Below are positions 21,740 to 35,000 of a DNA stretch of 64,000 nucleotides, piece by piece. The notes beneath the pieces are model-generated. The model searched no databases. It was not told the DNA's origin and was given only the letters and a program-made list of their open reading frames with translations. The position numbers and the translations under genes were made by a program. Numbering within the stretch: the first letter of the stretch is position 1; each line of letters opens with the position of its first letter. This DNA comes from Phytophthora colocasiae (lineage: Eukaryota; Oomycota; Peronosporomycetes; Peronosporales; Peronosporaceae): assembly GCA_018806915.1 (NCBI GenBank), contig JAGKQI010000030.1, forward strand, positions 94,501 to 158,500, read 5' to 3'.

Positions 21740-24700
21740 TTATTTGGTTGCGAACATCACTACCATCATAGTCGAGCTCTCGATACCACCGTCAGTAGTT
21801 GTAGCTCCACCTTCCTGCTCTCGGCGACACACGCCCAGCATACCTCTGAACTGCACGAATTTAATACGGGCAAGCGGTTTTGTAAAGATGTCCGCTGTCA
21901 TCTGATCTGTACGACAGTGTCGTACTGCAATGAGCTTGCGTTCACCGAGGTTGCGCACGTAGTGATAGCGGTTCTCTACATGTTTGCTACCGTTGTGCTT
22001 GCCAGGGCGCTTTGATAGAGATAGAGCCGCCGTATTATCGCACCACAATGTCGGAATATCGTATGTCCACTTCAGCTCGTCACACAGGCCTCGTAACCAC
22101 ATGACGTCCCGAGCTCCTTCATTCATGGCTACATATTCTGCTTCCATCGTACTTTGAGCATTCAGGCCTTGTTTCCGTGATCCGTACGAGACCACACTAC
22201 CATTAATCATAGTGACATAGCCGCTCACAGACTGTCGGTCCTGTTGGTCATTGGCGTAGTCAGCGTCTGTGTAGGCTTCGAGCCTCAGGAGTTCCACCTC
22301 AGCAGATCCCGAGACTTGCATTTTTAGCCCGTAGTCCTTAGTACTTTTAAGATACCTTAGGACGCGCTTCGCTTGCGCAAAATGATCGGTACCAAAGTTG
22401 GCCATATATTGTCCGAGTCGACGCACCACGTGAGCAATGTCCGGTCTTGAGCCTGACACGAGATACTGAAGTGCTCCAACAATTTCTCGGTAAGGTAGTG
22501 AACTTGATTGGCTGCTATCATTCTGCTCACGAACAACTTCAGTCGAGCTGCTTTCTGGGGTTGCAACCCCATTACAGTCATTCATGTGGAACCGACGCAG
22601 TAGCTCCTCAATATATGCTGTTTGGCTAAAGAATATCGTGTTTAGCTCTCTGTCGATTGTCACTTCGACCCCAAGCAGATATTTCACAGGTCCAAGAGCA
22701 ACTAGTTCAAAACTGGATGCCAATTGAGTCGCAATTAATTCGCAGCGTTCACTCGTACCCATGAGGAGCAAGTCGTCCACATAGACCGTAAGCAGCATTG
22801 TAATCTCCCCCTTCTCGTGTAGTGCGTAGAGACCATGATCACTTTCGAGACGAGTAAATCCAATTGCCACGAGATGCCGATGCAGGGTTTTGTTCCAGAC
22901 ATGGGGAGCTTGTTTAAGACCGTACAACGACTTGACCAATCTGCAAATTCTGGTATTACCAGGCGAACCACAGCCCTGGGGTAGCTCCATAAAGACAATC
23001 TCGGACAGAGTACCGTGAAGAAACGCTGTTTTCACGTCGTACTGCAAAACCAGCCATCCACGTTGAACTGCAAAATACACAGCCGCTCGAATTGTATCAA
23101 ATCGAATTACTGGCGCAAATGTCTCGTTATAGTTGATTCCAAAGCGCTGTTTAAATCCATGGATAACAAGCCTGGCCTTGAAGCGTATTACAAAGCCTTG
23201 CTCATCCTTCTTGACCGCAAATACCCAGCGATTAGTTATCACCGTTGACTTCCCAGCCGAGCCTCGGTCCACAATAATCCAGACTCCATGTCGACGCAAC
23301 GAAGCTAATTCCTCCTCCATCGCTGCCTTCCACTGCTCAGCATACTGTGATTTGACCGCCATTTTGTACGTAGTCGGTATCGGAACATCTCGAGCATGTA
23401 ATCGAGCTTGAGAACCGCACGAATTCTTTAACTCTTGTAGCCACTTACTGGATTTGCACGGAGTGACGAGATTAAGTTCAAAGTCGTTGAATTGGGAATT
23501 GCGCTTCCTCTTTCTACCAAACCGTGATACTTGATGCCGAGAAACTGTATCATGTTCACCAACAGTTGTGTTCCGAGGTGAATGCTGCATCACGACTTGT
23601 CTTATAGGGGAATTTTGGCTGTTGTTTTCAGTTGAGTTTGCCACGGTTGTTGCTTCTGCAGGGCACTTGATGAGCTCACCCGCGTACTTTGCGGCACGAA
23701 CACACTCACTTTCACTGAATCTAACTTCACCACGTCTTCAGTTTGCATCTGCATAGGAACGATCGACGCTCTTATTGGAAGCTGATGGTCACCATGACCA
23801 TACACATTCGCCAGTAGCTTCTCAATATACTCTCGGCCAACAGTATAATCTTCACCCCACACCATATTTCCATCACGATGAGTTGAAACTCCCCTGAGGT
23901 CAAATCTATCACTTTATATCCATTCGTTGCAGGAGAATAACCAACGAGAATCGCAACTCCCATTCGAGAAGATAACTTCTTCTTTCTCGTCCTCGATCCA
24001 CTAGCTATGTGAAAATAACAAAGAGAACCCCACGTTCTTAGCCACGATACATCTGGACGCTCACCAGATAGCTTTTCATGCGGTGTAATACCCTGAATGA
24101 CTCGCGAAGCCGTCACATTCATCGTATGTACCACGTGCAGTGCTGCTTCACCCCACAGACTTTCTGGTAGGTTTGTCATGTGCAAAAGCGACCGTACTTT
24201 CGGGAGAACAATGCCATTAGCGCGCTCGACAATTCCATTTTCTTGTGGCGTATACCCATTCGTCGTGGTCAATGAGATTCCTTCCGAGCTGCTAAATTCC
24301 TGGAGTACGGAGTTATCAAATTCGCCACCTTGATCCGAATGAATTTCTTCAACCCGCCAGTTATTCTCTCTGTACTTAACGTGAAGACGGTTAACAAGAG
24401 CAATGATGTGCTCTTTAGCTTCGCTCTTCTGCTTCAGTATGAATATCCACTTGTACCGTGAGTACTCATCCACAACGAGTAGGAAGCAATTACACCCATC
24501 CAGTGTCAACTCATTGACTGTGCACACATCTACTTGAAGCTTTTGCAACGGCTTCTTCGCACAGTTTCTTCTTTCTCGATAAGTCATTCGAACCTTCTTG
24601 CCCTTGATACACTGAAGACAGTCACAGTCCCCAAATGTCTTGCTGTTGGTCTGCAGTCCATTGACAATTTGATTCTTCGCCATATTCCTTATTGTTTCTG

Positions 24701-26652
24701 AACTGGCGTGAGCAAACCGCTTGCCAGAGCGATAACGACTGCGAACTGTTGGATCGCAGAATCGCATTGCAGACGGCTTCCGTTTGCTGTTCTTGTGGTT
24801 TGACCGACTCGATTCGATGAATACCATCAACCTTTTTGAATTGTAGTGAGATTCGAGACTTATCCAAGAAGCAGGCAGACTGGTCTTTTGCCATCGACAG
24901 GAAATATCCAAGCGACTGCATATAATCGAGCGAGATCAAATTGGCGATTGCACCAGGAACGTAGTATACATCTGAAAGAATCCTGTGTTCCCTTCGACCA
25001 GTACGTTGATTAACTACGAATAACTCCACTGAGCCTTTCTGATTGACGTTTGCCGTGATTCCATTGGCACAGCGCATTACACGACCATTGCTAACCGTAG
25101 TTATCTCCACAAAACAAGACAGATCTCCACAGATATTCACCTGAGCTCCACTGTCCAGACACCATTCTATTTGACTGCACGTATTCATCTGCGGTGAACT
25201 ATCCAAGGACACCATTAGCTCCATTGGACCAGTCGTATCATTACCACGATGTCCTCCACGGCCACCAGACTTGGACCGGCCGTTGTAACCATCACGTTGG
25301 CGTCCATTATAGCTTCCTCGTTTGTTGTTTCTTGGGCATTCTCGGTACCAGTGACCAAGCTGATTGCAGATAGAGCACGGACGGCGATCCATACCACTAC
25401 GGACAGAACGGCGATGGCTTTGATGACCAGAGAAGCGTTTCCCTCTGGTAATACCGCCTCTTCCAGCATGTTGACGAGTTGGAGATCGGTCGTCTACAAC
25501 CTGTAGGATTCGTCCTCCCCCTTGAGCTGAATTATTATTTTGAGAAGTCGCCGGATTATGTGAAACTTGAGTACCACGCATATTTTCTTCTTGTTCTCTT
25601 GCCAAAAGACGTCCACGAACACGGCCAACTTCTAACACAGTTCTTTTCATTCGAGCAGCTACAAGCTCATTGCTGAGATCAGGAAATACTTCAAGGGCAT
25701 TAGTCAACAGTAAACGAGCCAGTTCAGCATCCTCCAGTGGAAATCCGAGCGTAACTAAATCCTCCTGTAGTTTCATTACTGCATCGATGTATGTGTCAAC
25801 TCGTTCACTTCGAGCCAATTTGCGAGTAAACATTGCACTCTTGATCAAAATATCGTTCTTGGACGCACCGCCTGCATTGTATTCTTTCTCTATCTCTTGA
25901 AAAAGAGAAACAGGATTGCAATTCACAAGCAACCGACGATAACGCCCAGCAAGTCTCGGACCAAGTGATCCTGCAATTGTTTCCTGTGCCTTTAACCAGC
26001 GCGTTTCGAAGCGCCGCTTCTTGCTAGATCTCCATGATTCCTTTTTCACCTTATGTTCGATGACAATTTTCCACAATTTTTGCACTTTGAGCTTGAGTTC
26101 AATCATTGTGCGCCACAACTCGTAATCGTCAGCTCCTGTGAGTTTGGGCACCTCTAAATTTGAGTAATCTTGTGTTGATTTCCGGGAATGTTTACGGCTG
26201 CTCCTTTTCTTGCCTCGAGAACGTTTACGCTTCTTTTCACGCCCACTGTCTGAACTTGAGTCAGCGTCCTCAGAGCTTGAGTGCTCACTCTCCGAGTCTC
26301 TTGAGTCAGCACTAGAGCTCTCACCACTTGATGACGAGGCCAAGGACGTTGCTTTCTTAGCCGTACCGCTCAATTGAGAACTGCTACCCTCATCATCATC
26401 TCCCAATGAACTTCCATGCTCGTCATCTTCCCGGTCCGAGTCATTACTGACCTCAGACTGGTCAGACGTCCTGCGGAGGCGAGGCGTAACCCTATTTGGG
26501 CTCATAACCTGTCGATTGATGGTCATTGCAGAGGTAGGAAGAACACGAGAGGGAGGTAGCAAAGCCTCCGGGTCTAGACTTGTGCTGCTTGGGCAGGAGG
26601 TGGCGGAACTGGAAGTGATGCCGCTCTCTAGCTCAAGAGGCACAAGTCGCAC
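21740..26652 (-). pseudogene. Copia gag-pol (frameshifted)
   Basis: Three overlapping ORFs in three frames. 26652-24622: a Ser/Lys-rich N-terminus, a gag-like core, a zinc knuckle (CSICNQLGHWYREC), the protease (WCLDSGAQVNICGD, active DSG). 24911-23772: GAG-pre-integrase (HASSETIRNMAKN), integrase zinc residues (CLQC) and catalytic region (DVCTVNEL, IHSDQGGEF, PQENGIVERANG). 23644-21740: reverse transcriptase (RWVFAVK, ETFAPVIRFDTIR, YVDDLLLMG) and RNase H (SGYVTMINGSVVSYGSRKQ, STMEAEYVAM, DNTAALSLSK). Frame changes near 24720 and around 23700 stop a full polyprotein. The first open Met lies inside the LTR; a later Met at about 26525 is an alternative. Confidence 0.93.
26492..26509 (-). other. 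Copia primer-binding site
   Basis: GGTTATGAGCCCAAATAG lies directly after the 5' LTR on the minus strand and resembles the TGGTATCAGAGC-type sites that pair with initiator tRNA-Met. The match is imperfect. Confidence 0.6.
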
Positions 26653-26737
26653 CGACCCAATGTATATTTATAGCATGCAACCTAGAGATCTTATCAACAG
26701 CGAGCATATCAATAGTAATAGGAGTAGTACTCCGACA
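26510..26737 (-). repeat. Copia 5' LTR
   Basis: 228 bp, same ends as the 3' LTR. On the element's strand it has a TATA-like box (GCTATAAATATAC, near 26670). Confidence 0.95.
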
Positions 26738-26811
26738 ACATCGAGCGCGATCGTCACAGGAAACACAGTCCTTTCGCCGTATACAGCGCACTCGAGCTCG
26801 ACTTCCGCCAT

Positions 26812-27334
26812 CTTCTCCTCTCGGAAAGTTCGCAAAGCAACAAACATTCTCGCAACACACCGCCCATTTTTAGCCAATCCGATCACTATTTCTGACAAAT
26901 ATATTCCTCAATTTAAAGAAACTAAATATCAATTTTTTAAAATTTAGAGGAGATTTGTAGGTCTGCAGGAGACAACCACGTTTGCGTACTGTGCGCTCGA
27001 CAGCTAACTAGCTAGCCAACGCCGATGATGACGCATGGAAGAGCGCGCTTCAACGTTGGAGTCATACGTCAAATGTGAAAGATCATCTGGACACAACACA
27101 GAGAGTATCCTATGAGCAGGGCTGAGGCGACCAAGAGGGTGAAGCGATCTCGCCAGCTCTATGCCAACCCACGAGGGGCATACTACGGCGCGTGATTTGC
27201 CACAATCAATCCGACGAAGTGACGACAAGAAATAGAGCAATTATGAAGATGCTCGGGCCAACAGGGTGTGAAGCTGTGGTGAAATGGGTGATGGAGCTGC
27301 TACAAGCTGAAGACGCAGAGTTTCTCAGGGGCAT
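26812..27334. other. spacer upstream of CRN-B and NOM1 pseudogene
   Basis: About 520 bp between divergent genes. It would have held the CRN-B promoter on the minus strand. I see no clear core promoter; a short ORF at 27192-27395 may be the decayed start of the NOM1 copy. Confidence 0.4.
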
Positions 27335-29325
27335 GAACGACTACCGAGTGATGAGTCAGAGTCTGAATCGGAAGATCTTGCACAGTTTTATTTAGAGGAA
27401 GAGGAGGAAGATGAAGACGATGAGGAAGCACGAGCAAACACCATGAAAACCCAACAATTGGCTGCGGAAGAGGAGAGCGGCGATGACGATGACGAGGAAG
27501 AGCAAAATGATGCCGATGGTGGAAGTGATGACGAGGATAAGCTCGAGGAGGAAGAAGAGAGCGACGACGGAAATGGTGAAGAGAGCGAGGAAGAGGAGGA
27601 GTCAGAGAAAGAAAATGAACCAGAAAAGGAGAACGTTGCCGTGGAAGAAGATATCTACGGTCGACCAGTTATCAAGTCAAGTAACGGAACCAAGAAGCCA
27701 TCAGCATACTTGCCCCCTCACCTTCGACGAAAGCTTCAAGCCGAGGCTGAAGCTGCTGCAGCTGCAGTGGCAACTGAAAAGTGAAACCTTCCCAGATTGA
27801 TGAGCAGGCAATGCGCGAGCTGACACGTCGTATTAACGGCCAACTCAACCGTATCTCCCAGTCCAATATGGAGTGAGTGTCTGTCCGCTGCTCAACTACG
27901 AAAACTTTCGATGCGAGATAACTGTTTTGTCCGCTAACAACTAGGTCAATCGCATTGGAAATGGAGAAGATTTACCGTAGCAACGGCCGATCTCTTGTTA
28001 ATGAAATCCTGCTGGAGAAGCTCCTCCAGATGGCGTGCCACTCGCGACAGGTGATGGCGCCGCTCATCAAGGTCGGTGGTGCTCTAGTGGCCGCTCTGTA
28101 TCACAGCGTTGGGAGTGAAGTCGGAGGTTTCTTCTTTGAGAAGCTAGTACGTAAACTCACGGATAGTGTGGAGGAGGAAAAGAAACTCAGTGAGTCTGCA
28201 GATACACAACACGACGAGGATGACGACTCAGGTAGAACTTCCAAGGTCCTTATCAACTTGCTGCTGTTCATGATGATGCTGTACAACTTCGGCGTCGTGC
28301 ACTGCACCATCATGTGCGACTTGCTCGTTTGTTCGTGGACAGTTTCTCGTCGACTGACATTGAATTGATCCACCAACTACTTAAAATCGGTGGTGCTCAA
28401 CTCTGTGCGGATGACGCTGACGCTTTACGTCAGATGGTGGCCGCTGTGCAGCAAAAAGAAGGCGAGGTACAGCAGGTGAACGGCGGGAACCAACCGGAGG
28501 AACGTGTTCGTTTCATCCTGGACCTCATTTACAACCTCAAGAAATCGTCAAAGGGTAAGCGCCACGCAGGGAACGGTAGTGCTGGAGGTGCATTTGACGT
28601 TTCTTCCCTGAAGAAGTGGCTCGATCGCGTGAAAACTCGTTGTGGCAATGCTAACAACTCGCTGCGTGTGTCGCTGCACGAGCTTCTCAAACGCCGACGA
28701 GGACGGTCGTTGGTGGGTTGTTGGTAGCACGTGGGTCGGCTATCAGCATCCGGTGGCTGGTGACGAGGCAGCAAATGATGAAGCATCGAACGAGGCGGAA
28801 ATGGAGAAGGACCGACTGCTGAAATTAGCGGAAAAGCAGTATATGAACACGGACGTCCGCAAGAAAATCTTCGTGGCTCTCATGAGTGCGACGGACTGCT
28901 TTGACGCCTACGAGCGGCTACTACAGCTGCATCTAAAGGAGAAACAGGAACGGGAGATCGTCCGTGTGCTGATGCACTGCTGCGGCCAAGAGAACAAGTT
29001 CAACAAGTATTATCTGGTACTGGCGGAGAAGCTGTGCGAGAGGATCCGCGGTACAAATTCACATTCCAGCTCGCGTTCTGGGATATTTTCGAGCAGATGG
29101 AGTCACTCAAGCCTCGAAGACTGTACAACCAGGCTCAGATGCTGGCCGGTCTGGTTCTAAGTGGGAGTTTATCGTTCTCGGTGCTGAAGATGCTTGACAT
29201 CACGCAGTTGGAGGAGAAAATCATCTTGTTCCTACGGGTTCTGATGGAGGAGATCCTGAATGTCGACAGCGAGCTGGAGGCTCAGCTCACAATAGACGGC
29301 CTTGCGTTTTTTTTTTCTTCTAGTC
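27335..29325 (+). pseudogene. NOM1/SGD1-like nucleolar MIF4G protein, frameshifted
   Basis: NOM1 (Sgd1 in yeast) is a nucleolar protein with MIF4G and MA3 domains needed for small-subunit ribosome biogenesis. Seen here: a long acidic region (DDDDEEEQ, EEEESEKENE), the linker PSAYLPPHLRRKL, the MIF4G start (MEMEKIYRSNGRSLVNEILL, KVGGALVAALYHSVGSEVGG), MIF4G end (DLIYNLKKSSKGK, EDGRWWVVGSTWVG) and MA3 (MNTDVRKKIFVALMSATDCF, RYKFTFQLAFWDIFEQM, MLAGLVLSGSLSFSVLK). A 72-bp intron (27873-27944) with CTAAC near the acceptor keeps the frame. Frame changes near 27780, 28315, 28695 and 29040 break it, and the N-terminus is missing or decayed. A second intact copy is expected elsewhere, since the function is essential in yeast. 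Confidence 0.82.
27873..27944 (+). other. intron in the NOM1-like pseudogene
   Basis: GTGAGT at the donor, CTAACAACTAG at the acceptor, 72 bp. Keeping this intron argues against a processed (reverse-transcribed) pseudogene. Confidence 0.75.
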
Positions 29326-29450
29326 GTCCGGTCTAGACAAAATAGCAGAAAATAACTTTCATTTAAACTCTTAAGGAGTTTAACGATTGCCCATTGAAGG
29401 TTGTATCCTGTAGGAGGCGCATTCCACTGGATCGACGTGCGCTGATTCGC

Positions 29451-31453
29451 TTAAGCACAGCGTACAGTGCGAGGCTCCACGAGGCCTTCGTATTCGAGCG
29501 TGTACTCATTGCAAGTATCTGGAAAGAAGACGTGAATAATCTTGACGTCAGGATACTTTTCGACACTATACACTGGTGGCTTTAACAAGTGACCCCGAGG
29601 AACGAAATTAACCATGAACATCGTACCGATACCGAGTAGTTCCCTGTATCCATCCGCTTGTTTGACCGCAGCTGTTATTTCACTTTCAGTCAATCGATTT
29701 GACTTGAGCTCGTATCCATATTTTACTCCATTCGTGATGATGATGTCCAGTCTCCGTTTGTCAGTATTTAACGGATCTCGAGCTTCCGCGAGAATCTTCT
29801 TGCCTGGGATGTTGTTCGCCTTGAAAATCCCCCGAATCGACGCGTATAGCTCAAAGTGAAACACAGACTCGCTAGGAGATAGCTTGTTCTTCACATGAGC
29901 ATGTCGAATCGACTCCGGATTCACAAATCGAAGAGAGACAGCGAATAACTCGAGCGGATCATCAGCAGTTGCAACAACGCGAATTTCACGGATGGGTAAA
30001 GCTTCTAGACACAGTCGTCGCATCATTTCGGACGAAAACTCCAACTTTGAGGTATCGCGAGCGCCAGTAATGACAACCCCCATTCGCAGCAAAGTTTCAC
30101 GGTCGGTACCTGATTCATCGCTAGATCCACTGACATCATCCTTGAGCAACAAGCCGAGCAGGTCCCAATCCGACTGGCTTAACTCTTGCAGGTCCTTCCG
30201 TATTTTCCCGTAAGTCCAATTGTAATTATTGAGATAGTGAGAGAATGTTCTGATCTTGAACCAATCCTCCCATTCATGCCGCTCTTGGTTGCACTTGTCA
30301 AAATCAATCGAGTACCGGATCCAAAGACGCCAGGGGCACCGGCAGAATACCCCATGATAGCTTGGCGTGTTGAATCGCGAAACGAGTACCTTTCATCGAT
30401 CTGTTGGAAAAACCCACTCATTTGATGGGTAGTAAAACGCTCGACTTGAAACACTTCGGCCAGATTAAAAGGACTGACAGTACCAATGCCAGTTCCGCCT
30501 CCTTTAAACTTCATGTGCATATTCAGCAGATCATGACTTCCAATTCCAAGAAATCCCAAAAAGTACTCACTTGATTGCCACAGCCGTAGTCGGTGCATGA
30601 AGTTACTGGTCAGGTCTTCATTCTTAAACATCATGTCCATTTCATCAATAGCAAGCCACAGACGTGTTTTACGACGAAAAAACATCGTTTCAAACTCATC
30701 TGACGACTTCGTCTTTTCGCCAACGAGTTTCCCAAGTGCCAGCCAAAACGATTCCTCTGTTTCGACCATTGATGGGATTAATGAGGCATAGATGACTAGA
30801 ATGGACTGGTCTGTTTTAAGCGAAGACGTAAGTCGATGAGCAATGGTCGTCTTTCCAAATTGACGAGGCCCATAAAGCAGGCATAACGAAGCCAGTTCAC
30901 GCGAAAACGCCATCTCCAGCTTTTGATACGTCCCAATCGTTTCCATTGGAACTGAGTAGAACTCCTTGGGGACTGGGCCTTGATACGCAACCTCTATTTT
31001 CGCAAACTTGACGCGCTTTGCAAGTGGCAAGTCCTCATCTCGCGTCCTACCGCGATGTACACCCAAGTGCTCTGAAACCGCCATCTTGGATGCCTCAATC
31101 GCTGAACCACCAATCCCCTCCGGAATCACCACTAGCACGTGAACTTGATCCTCACCCGGGTGAAATTTTTTTCCAAAGATCTTGTTGTTATCCAGTTTCA
31201 GTGTAGACTTCATTGGCTTGTAGTCTTGGGACACAATATCAACGCGCACAATGGCTACTTCTTCTTCCGTCAGCCACGCGCCTTTGCCTTTGTCTTTCTT
31301 CGCCAGGAAGAGCTGCAGCTTACGTGCAGGACACTGGATATCTCCATTCTTGTCCTTGATCGCCTCCTGTAACGCGGAAACCGACTCTGTGATTTCGATT
31401 TCCACCTCGAACGCGCCTTGTTCACCAACAATCGCGCAAAACAGATTCACCAT
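29451..31453 (-). pseudogene. CRN-C: Crinkler with AAA-type ATPase and PD-(D/E)XK nuclease, one frameshift
   Basis: The start at 31453 gives MVNLFCAIVG, LFLAK at about residues 48-52 and HVLVVIP near residue 105, the full CRN N-terminal layout. No classical signal peptide is obvious. The C-terminal part has a P-loop (GPRQFGKTT, about 30850) and Walker B-like LWLAIDEMD, then helical ATPase sequence to about 30305. There the frame changes; the next frame carries on through DKCNQE-like residues into 30152-29451, which holds a nuclease-like core (RRLDIIITN ... YGYELKSN, D followed by ExK). ATPase plus PD-(D/E)XK is a known CRN architecture. Only this single indel separates it from an intact gene of about 667 codons, so it may be a real gene with a sequence error. 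Confidence 0.85.
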
Positions 31454-32011
31454 ACTTTCAACCTACAAGAATAAAAGGATAAAGGAGAGAAGCAATATCG
31501 TACCTAACCGGACATGAAGGTGTGATGACGGCGTGTCACATTTTCTTCCTCCAATCAGGAGTCAATATTCGGTAGTGACACAAGACAGGCGGGCCTTTTA
31601 ACCCGTTCGCGAACACAGTGACTTTGTATACTATACAAACTCAAGACAATCGAAAACGGAAGGTAGCAAAACGCTCCCTTCGACGTGTAGCCATTTCGAA
31701 GGGTCGGCAACCGATAAGATGGCTACAAAACAGATGGGAGCAAAACGCCCCCATCGATGCCTTTCAAATAAGCTCTGCTATTGGCCAAAAAAAAATATTT
31801 TCATCTGAGAATTCGATTCGAAAGGACACTCGCCCCAGCGGATTGGCTGAACGCAGCTACTAACATGAGTGGTATCAGCGATATCTTCGGCATATCTTAC
31901 GAAGTAGGTACATGACTAATGTTCTAGCGAGCAGCTGCCAGGCCAGCGAGCAGTTGCCAGGCTTCTTCAGATATATTCCTCCCTCACTTCGGAAAACAAC
32001 TTGGAAGAGTG
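31454..32011. other. divergent promoter region of CRN-C and piggyBac-like gene
   Basis: About 560 bp. It contains inverted words (CCCTTCGA ... TTCGAAGGG, 31675-31703; GATGG ... CCATC around 31720-31757) and repeated AGCAAAACG. TTAACCC at 31599 is a candidate outer edge of the piggyBac-like element (TTAA target) but no matching right end was found. Confidence 0.4.
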
Positions 32012-35000
32012 ATGCCACCAAGAAAGCGGCATCTGGATGCTAATTCGGGTAAATTAGCAAAACGTCGACATTTGCCATCCCGCACTGGAGCAAACAGTAA
32101 GCAAGCGGTGTTGCGAGGTATACTATGTGTTTTTCACCAGCATAGAAGAAATATTTGCTAACCTCGTTAAATGTGCAGAGGGTACTGCCTTGTTCAAAGA
32201 GATATGGAGAGTTCTTCGGCAAGACGGATGGACATCTAAACCGCCGCGCAGGAGTAGTCTTGATTCTCGTTATCGCTACGTCAAACCAGGTAAAACCCAG
32301 CCGGTATCGAGGGGGAAGACTATTTTCTTGGGAAGACTCACTAGTGCTTTACTATCGAAGCCTCAATGATCAAATGATTCGTGTTGATGGAGACACCGTG
32401 ACCGTGTTTTTCCCTGCTCACGACAATGTTTCTGACTGGATCTATTCTGGACGTTCGTGAAAGTTGTTTAACCGAGCGTAGGTGTGGTGATAAACCCTCG
32501 TCTTGTCAAGATGAAGCCATACACGTTAATGTAAATCCCACACCTGGAGCTCGTGGTATCAGCATTGACAAACATAAGTCCAGATCTCACGAAGAGCATC
32601 ATCATGAGAATTCTGTTGATTGCGTTCTAGGACAAGAAGACGTTCTTGACGTGGATGAATATCGTCAAGACCAGGAAGTCCCCAATGATTACGAAGATAG
32701 TATCGTGCAGATGGAAGAACAATCCCAGTTTGGCGACAATCGAGCTGATGGCGAACCCGGAGATGGCAGTGATGGCGTACTGGGCATAGAACAAGGCGTT
32801 TTAGATGGTAATCAAGGCGGTGTTGAACATGAAGTCGAACCAGATGGTAGATCGCGTGGGGAAGCGAGAAATGGAGACAATACTGGACATCACGATGACT
32901 TGGACGCTAATTCCGAATTATACCTGAACAGTTTGATCGCATTTTCGCCAGCAAAAGAATCATGGATGATAACCAAGACGTTGAAGCCGATCTTAGCACA
33001 AGTGGGGAATTCATACATGGTTGGACGAGTTTGTCGGCGATCCAAACAAAAAAAGACCGTAAAGTACGAGATTCGGTGGCTGGATAGCTTGTTCCAGAAC
33101 CAAGTCCACTCACTGGAAATCAGCGTTGTCCAACGCGGTATTGAAAACTACAGGCTGCTGACACGAACGACAGCAAAACCAACTTGGAGCGCATTAATTT
33201 CCGTCCCAGAAGAAGAATCACTCCCATCGGATGCTCCAATCGAGGACCTTGTGGAGATGGAAACTTTTGGCGAGTTCGACCCAGACCGTCCGCTTCCCAC
33301 TAGCCTTGGTGAGGTAGAAGCAATAAAGAGCATGAAGTTTGATCCGAGACTTGAATTGGAAGCTCCAGACGATCTCTACACACATAGTGATGGATCAACT
33401 AAGACTCGAGTGAGATCAGAATCTCTGCGACTCTTCACCCATTCGGCTTCGTCGAGTTTTCTTGCATATATCCCATTATACTTCTGGCGCCAGGTCGTGA
33501 ATGAAACCAACGCCTATGCAGTTGTAAAGGGTGTAAAACTGCAGCCGCCTGTTACTCTGGCTGAACTGATGAAATTCATCGGGATTTTGTTTTACATGAG
33601 CATCAACAACAAGGGTGAGTATGCCAACTATTGGGGCGTTCAACCAGAAGACATTATTATCGGAAATGGCACTTCGTCTGGACTGGAACAAATCATGCCC
33701 CTACGATGATTCAAACTGGTCCGAAAGTGTTTTTGCTTCCTTGCCGTACCTCCATCAACAAACCGCGATCCAGCTGCTCGAATCCGGCCGCTACTTAATT
33801 TGTTGAAATGTACTGGTGGTCGGTATATAGAAGTTGGTCGTAACGTGGCTCTCGACGAGAGCAGTATAGCATGTCGTTCCAAGTTCGGCCGTCATATGAT
33901 CGTTTACAATCCGACGAAGCCGACTGGCAAATATCACTTTCGACTATATATGCTGTGCTGCGCAACATCATGGATAGCAATCAACTACAGATTGCATTGC
34001 AATAGTGACGTCACCGACCGACTCGATGGGGTAGTACCAACGGATGAAGCATTGCGATTGCAACAGGAATGGGTCACGGAGAAGGTTTCTGCGATTCGGA
34101 GCCTAGTACTGGAGGTGGCTCGACCTATCTATGGTTCAAATCGCGTCCTCAATACCGACAACTACTACACCTCTATTCAATTACTTCAAGCATTGCGTCT
34201 GCGAGGGTTATATGGACGTGGAACGGTTCGAGGAACAAGTAAACATTTTCCGCGCCACACTATGCTGGATAAACAACAGTCATCTCGTGGCGATTTTCGC
34301 CAAGGAGTTTCTGCCGAGCATGGAATAGTGGCAGCATCTTGGTGCGACGGTAGCGTTGTTCAAATTGTGTCTAATTCCGATGGATCTGGAGTGACTAATG
34401 TCGAGCGCCAAGTTGGAGCTACTTCGCAAACGTTCGTAGCACCCGTGGCCGCGAAGCAATACAACCAGTTCATGCAAAGGGTGGATCGTCTAGATCAAAT
34501 TCGTGCCCGGTTTTCTCTCGCTGATGGACATTCCTACAAAAAATGGCATAAGAAGTTAGCGTTGGCCCTGATCGATATTGCAAGATCAAATGCTTATCTC
34601 ACCCGCCGTTGTGTGGTTGATATGGCAAAACAACGCGATTCGCACAGGACATTTGTCATTGAACTTGCTTCATAATTAATATCGGGGAGGTGGGTAGATG
34701 CTCCAAGCGATAGCAGAATGGCGTTTGAGGCTACGCATTTGGAGGACCAAGTGGAAGCATTTGACACTCACACTAGTCCCCGAGAGCTATTCGTGTCGGT
34801 GAAATGTGACGAAAGTCCCCGTAAGAACTGTACAGCAGTTGCATCGAGGCAGGTTTTCAAGGATTGTGGCCGAAAGCGCAGAGGATGTGTTGTTTGTCGA
34901 TGGGAGGACCGATGGCCGACTGAGAAAACAGATTATTGCGGAAATCACAACGTGTGTTTGTGTCGTGGAGTGTTCAGCAACAAACCAAAGGCTTACATGT

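Larger units (their letters stand above)
21275..26737 (-). mobile_element. Ty1/Copia retrotransposon, complete structure
   Basis: 5463 bp with 228-bp LTRs at both ends, the 5-bp TSD ACATC (21270-21274 and 26738-26742), a primer-binding site next to the 5' LTR and a polypurine tract next to the 3' LTR. Domain order protease, integrase, RT, RNase H is the Copia order. The two LTRs differ at 2 of 228 positions, so insertion was recent. It landed in CRN-B. Confidence 0.96.
18949..26811 (-). pseudogene. CRN-B: Crinkler with P-loop NTPase, split by two transposons
   Basis: The start at 26811 gives MAEVELECAVYGE, a CRN-like N-terminus that ends at the Copia insertion (26737). It resumes at 21274 with KVSALQEKI, a degenerate LFLAK (LYLARK) and WLVDDDNLDTFL. 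At 21008 a miniature element interrupts it next to the HVLV-type junction; coding resumes at 20481 with VELPEA. The C-terminus has a Walker A (GPPGTGKST, about 20250), a Walker B-like HLVLVDGW and, after a frameshift near 19720, a region ending at 18949 with YDAIMVC ... CFVQVTSAHKHS that resembles the nuclease-like ends of NTPase-type CRNs. The frames on both sides of each insertion agree once the insertion and one TSD copy are ignored, so the gene was open at both sites before the hits. Confidence 0.85.
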
